24,659 nt of DNA from Pseudomonadota bacterium (GTDB taxonomy: Bacteria; Pseudomonadota; Alphaproteobacteria; Rhizobiales; Beijerinckiaceae), in the NCBI GenBank assembly GCA_023450615.1, contig JAEXGT010000064.1, forward strand, positions 1 to 24,659, given 5' to 3'. The position numbers and the translations under genes are program-made. The number at the start of each line of letters is the position of its first letter. The stretch's first letter is position 1. Positions 22,128 through 24,659 of the stretch are shown piece after piece. Below the pieces are notes generated by a model. That model saw nothing but the letters and a program-made list of their open reading frames with translations, did not search any database and had not been told where the DNA came from.

Positions 22128-23054
22128 ATGACGCCATCCACCAGCACTTTCAGCGCGCGGCTCAATGAAACCGCAAAGCTTGTCGAAGCCAATCTCGAAG
22201 CTTTGCTAGCAGACAATGTCCGCCACGGCGAGATTGCCCGCCCGGTCCGTTTGATGGAGGCCATGCGGCATGCGGTGCTCGGAGGCGGCAAGCGCCTGCG
22301 GCCTTTCCTCACCATCGAGGCGGCGCGCCTCCTCGATCTGGAAGGGCAGGGGCCCTTGCGGGCAGGCTCGGCCATCGAACTTCTGCATTGCTATTCGCTG
22401 GTTCATGACGACCTGCCGTCGATGGATGACGATGATCTGCGCCGCGGCCGCCCGACCGTGCACAAGGCTTACGACGAGGCGACTGCCATTCTCGTGGGCG
22501 ATGCGCTTCAGACCCTGGCCTTCGAGGTGCTGGCCGATCCTGAAACCGACGCGGATGCGGCGGTGCGCGCAGATCTCGTGCTGGGCCTTGCCCGCGCCTC
22601 GGGCTTAGGCGGCATGGTCGGCGGGCAGCTGCTCGATCTGTCGGCGGAAGGCCGCTACGGCGCGGTCACAATGGGCGAGGCCGAGGTGCGCCAGCTTCAG
22701 ATGATGAAGACGGGCGCGATTCTCACCTTCTCGGTGGAAGCCGGCGCGATCCTCGGAAAAGCCGACCGGGACGCGCGCCGGAGCCTCGTGGAATATGGAC
22801 GCGCGCTCGGCGCGGCGTTCCAGGTGGCCGACGACATTCTCGACCGTGAGGCCTCCGCCGAAGCACTCGGCAAGCGCACCGGCAAGGACCAGGAAAAGGG
22901 CAAGGCGACGCTGGTCGATCTGCTTGGGCTCGAGGGCGCGAAGCGCGAATGCCGCCAGCTTGTCGAGAGGGCGGATGCCGCTCTCGAAGGGTTCGGCGCA
23001 AAGGCGCAGACCTTGCGTGAGGCCGTGCGTTTCGTCGTGGAGCGCGAGGTGTGA
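22128..23054 (+). CDS. ispA: (2E,6E)-farnesyl diphosphate synthase (polyprenyl synthetase)
   Basis: IspA joins isopentenyl diphosphate to dimethylallyl and geranyl diphosphate to make farnesyl diphosphate, the precursor of quinone tails, undecaprenyl carrier and hopanoids. The 308-residue protein has GGGKRLRP (52-59), the first aspartate-rich motif DDLPSMDDDDLRRGRPT (94-110) with the two-residue insertion of bacterial FPP synthases, GGQLLDL (165-171) and the second motif DDILD (235-239). The start MTPSTSTFSARL at 22128 fits the family; GGA lies 7 bases upstream. The stop overlaps the next gene's ATG by one base, so the two are coupled. The usual neighbours xseB and dxs are not in the window. 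Confidence 0.95.
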   Translation: MTPSTSTFSARLNETAKLVEANLEALLADNVRHGEIARPVRLMEAMRHAVLGGGKRLRPFLTIEAARLLDLEGQGPLRAGSAIELLHCYSLVHDDLPSMDDDDLRRGRPTVHKAYDEATAILVGDALQTLAFEVLADPETDADAAVRADLVLGLARASGLGGMVGGQLLDLSAEGRYGAVTMGEAEVRQLQMMKTGAILTFSVEAGAILGKADRDARRSLVEYGRALGAAFQVADDILDREASAEALGKRTGKDQEKGKATLVDLLGLEGAKRECRQLVERADAALEGFGAKAQTLREAVRFVVEREV

Positions 23055-23557
23055 TGACAATGATCAGGCTCAGGCCAGCGCATCTGGACGACATCCCATT
23101 CATCATGGAGACGGAGCGTGGTTCCGGCTACGAACGGCTCGTCGGCCGTTGGGAAGAGCATCAGCATCGGGCCGAGCTGATGAAGCCCGCAAGCGTGTAT
23201 TGGATCGGCGAGCGGAATGGCGTTCCCAACGGGTTCTGCCTTCTGCAGGATCTCGACGAGCCTTCCGGCAATGTTTTCCTTAAGCGGATTGCCGTGCACA
23301 GCCCGGGATCGGGCTTTGGGAAGACGTTTCTCACTCAGATTGTGGATTGGGCCTTCAGCAGAGATGAGACTTATCGGCTTTGGCTCGATGTCTTCGTGCA
23401 TAACGCACGCGCCCGGCATGTCTATCGAAGCGTCGGCTTTCAGGAGGATGGCATGTTGCGCGAGGTCCATGCCATGCCCGATGGAACGCGGGCCTCGCAG
23501 ATCCTGATGTCCATCCTACGTCCGGAATGGGAAGGTGCTTGCGCAAAAAGCGCATGA
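23054..23557 (+). CDS. GNAT-family N-acetyltransferase (RimI/RimJ-like)
   Basis: The 167-residue protein is a single GNAT domain: an opening IRLRPAHLDDIPFI typical of the family, strand NVFLKRIAVHSPGSGFGK with the acetyl-CoA loop (84-90), and the closing NARARHVYRSVGF-type segment (117-129) with Tyr124. The acceptor is unknown. Its ATG overlaps the last base of the ispA stop (TGATG), a classic termination-reinitiation overlap, so it is translated from the ispA mRNA. An in-frame GTG at 23051 is possible but less likely. Its 3' end lies 15 bp from the convergent EamA gene. Confidence 0.88.
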   Translation: MTMIRLRPAHLDDIPFIMETERGSGYERLVGRWEEHQHRAELMKPASVYWIGERNGVPNGFCLLQDLDEPSGNVFLKRIAVHSPGSGFGKTFLTQIVDWAFSRDETYRLWLDVFVHNARARHVYRSVGFQEDGMLREVHAMPDGTRASQILMSILRPEWEGACAKSA

Positions 23558-23572
23558 AGAGCGCCGCTTGGA

Positions 23573-24526
23573 TCAGGCGCTCGCCGATGCTTTGCGCCTG
23601 TACCAGCGCGGCAGCTTCAGCTCGCTCACGATCACGCCCGCGACAATCAGCGACGCTCCAAGCAGTGCGGCGGCGGGCATGAGTTCGCCATAGAGACGCC
23701 CCACGATTCCCGCCCAGACCGGCTCGCCTGCATAGATCACCGTGGCGCGGGTGGGTGACACCGTTTTCTGCGCCCAGTTCATGGCAAGCTGAATGCCCGC
23801 GCTTGCAAGGCCGAGGCCGACGGCGCTGAAGATCAGGAGCCACGACGGCTCGGGCAGGGATTCTCCGAGCGGCGCCATGAGGCCCAGCGCAAGCACCGAT
23901 GTGGTGGCAAGCTGCACCACGGTGACGCGGCGCGCATCGACCTTGCCTGCGAACCCGCCGATAAGAATGATCTCGGCTGAAATGGCGATGGCGCAAAGCA
24001 GCGTGAGCAGCTCGCCGATCCCCAATCCGATGGAGGTTCCGTCAGGGCCTGCGAGCAAGGCGAGGCCGATGAAGGCGAGTGCGATGCCCGTCCACGCCAT
24101 GACGCTCGGCGGCTTTCTCAGCACCAGCCATTGCAGCAGCGGCACGATGGGCACGTAGAGCGCCGTGATGAAGGCTGACTTGCTGCTGGGGATGTATTGC
24201 AGTCCGTAGGTCTGGAGCGTGTATCCGAAGAAGATCGCAACGCCGATCAGCATCCCCGCCTTGAGCTCCAGCCACGTCAGCCCGCGCAGCACGGGCGCTG
24301 CGATGAGCGCCATCATCACAGCCGCCGTGCCGAAGCGGAGGCCCACGAAGAACAGCGGTCCGCTGACGCTCAGGGCGAGCTGGACGATGAGGAAGGTCGC
24401 GCCCCAGATCATCGTGACGAATACCAGCACGGCCTCGCTGCGGCTCAGGGCGAGGGGCGATCTGGACGGGGAGAGAGGGGTGCTCAAAGACGGGGCCTCA
24501 TGAAAACCCGTGTGGGGTACGGGCAA
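23573..24526 (-). CDS. DMT-superfamily EamA transporter (third of three)
   Basis: This 317-residue inner-membrane protein has ten predicted helices. A short polar N-terminus (~30 residues, Pro/Ser-rich) is followed by VLVFVTMIWGATFLIVQLAL, and the second repeat ends with GEPVWAGIVGRLYGELMPAAALLGASLIVAGVI, the standard EamA closing pattern. A basic tail KLPRWYRRKAS follows, which fits a cytoplasmic C-terminus. The substrate is unknown. The start could be later, since the first 25 residues look non-conserved. It converges on the GNAT gene with a 15-bp gap and is preceded by 58 bp and a possible gene end at 24585. Confidence 0.88.
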   Translation of the reverse strand: MPVPHTGFHEAPSLSTPLSPSRSPLALSRSEAVLVFVTMIWGATFLIVQLALSVSGPLFFVGLRFGTAAVMMALIAAPVLRGLTWLELKAGMLIGVAIFFGYTLQTYGLQYIPSSKSAFITALYVPIVPLLQWLVLRKPPSVMAWTGIALAFIGLALLAGPDGTSIGLGIGELLTLLCAIAISAEIILIGGFAGKVDARRVTVVQLATTSVLALGLMAPLGESLPEPSWLLIFSAVGLGLASAGIQLAMNWAQKTVSPTRATVIYAGEPVWAGIVGRLYGELMPAAALLGASLIVAGVIVSELKLPRWYRRKASASA

Positions 24527-24584
24527 TGACAGACAGGGTCAAGGAGAGAAAGTCTCCCTGGCCCGGCCTCACATGCCTATGGTT

Positions 24585-24659
24585 TCACGCTTCGCCTGCT
24601 GGCACCCAGAAGCGCAGTTTGACATGGCCCGGACGCGTGAGATGAGGAACCGTGCCGTC
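24585..24659 (-). CDS. Possible C-terminal end of a gene continuing beyond the window
   Basis: On the minus strand a frame open from the window edge reads 24 codons to a TGA at 24585-24587, ending ...GHVKLRFWVPAGEA. The composition looks protein-like, but the stretch is too short to name a family. The plus strand also has an open frame from an ATG at 24579, so the strand is not certain. Confidence 0.35.
   Translation of the reverse strand, partial: DGTVPHLTRPGHVKLRFWVPAGEA

Noticed and set aside
22025..22375. Long N-terminal extension of MtgA to 22375
   Set aside because: It would lie antisense to the ispA coding region and add basic, low-complexity residues before the membrane helix; 228 residues from 22024 matches the family.
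24543..24557. GGAGA/TCTCC stem as a terminator
   Set aside because: Only 5 bp, with no T-run on either strand; too weak to call.

Overview
The window is GC-rich, tightly packed chromosomal DNA from an alphaproteobacterium, most likely Hyphomicrobiales (Rhizobiales) close to Methylobacteriaceae or Microvirga. This rests on gene content: PhaR/PhaA/PhaB, an NDUFAF5-like methyltransferase, MtgA divergent from IspA, a lipoprotein L,D-transpeptidase and a short L32. The genus is inferred. I saw no insertion sequence, prophage, CRISPR array, rRNA or tRNA. Almost everything is core or soft-core chromosome, and no gap between genes exceeds 300 bases.

Layout. 1-1573 (-) is the N-terminal ~524 residues of SecA. 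It is divergent from a secreted parvulin-type prolyl isomerase (1828-2739), which ends in a strong terminator. argJ follows (3011-4252), then a small secreted protein on the opposite strand in an AT-rich pocket (4261-4635), then mutT and an EamA carrier (4745-6099). A five-gene minus-strand run (10085 down to 6083) encodes an MpaB/DUF2236 oxygenase-like protein, an NDUFAF5-like methyltransferase, a DUF427 protein, an iron-dependent alcohol dehydrogenase and a hot-dog thioesterase. Upstream of it, and separated by a terminator, are a lipoprotein YafK-type L,D-transpeptidase (10215-11402) and accA (11668-12621).

12745-13488 (-) is a methyltransferase divergent from glyoxalase II (13606-14373), which is followed by a GNAT acetyltransferase. 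A second EamA carrier (15219-16136, -) has its 3' end inside a REP-like palindrome. Next is the polyhydroxyalkanoate (PHA) locus: phaB and phaA on the minus strand, with phaR divergent. phaR faces a gene for a degenerate GGDEF-EAL protein (19190-20800, -). rpmF and mtgA (-) follow, then ispA (+), whose stop overlaps the start of a second GNAT gene. A third EamA carrier (23573-24526, -) and a 24-codon open 3' end of a possible further gene close the window.

How the genes work together. PhaA and PhaB make (R)-3-hydroxybutyryl-CoA from acetyl-CoA, and PhaR senses polymer and represses PHA genes; the synthase phaC is not here. AccA (fatty acid synthesis) and IspA (isoprenoids) draw on related carbon pools. 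SecA, the parvulin, MtgA and the L,D-transpeptidase act in export and envelope building. I found no clear undescribed multi-gene system. The best leads are the EAL protein that has lost its metal-binding aspartates beside phaR, the secreted protein in the AT-rich pocket, and the palindromic repeat that supplies the C-terminus of a transporter.
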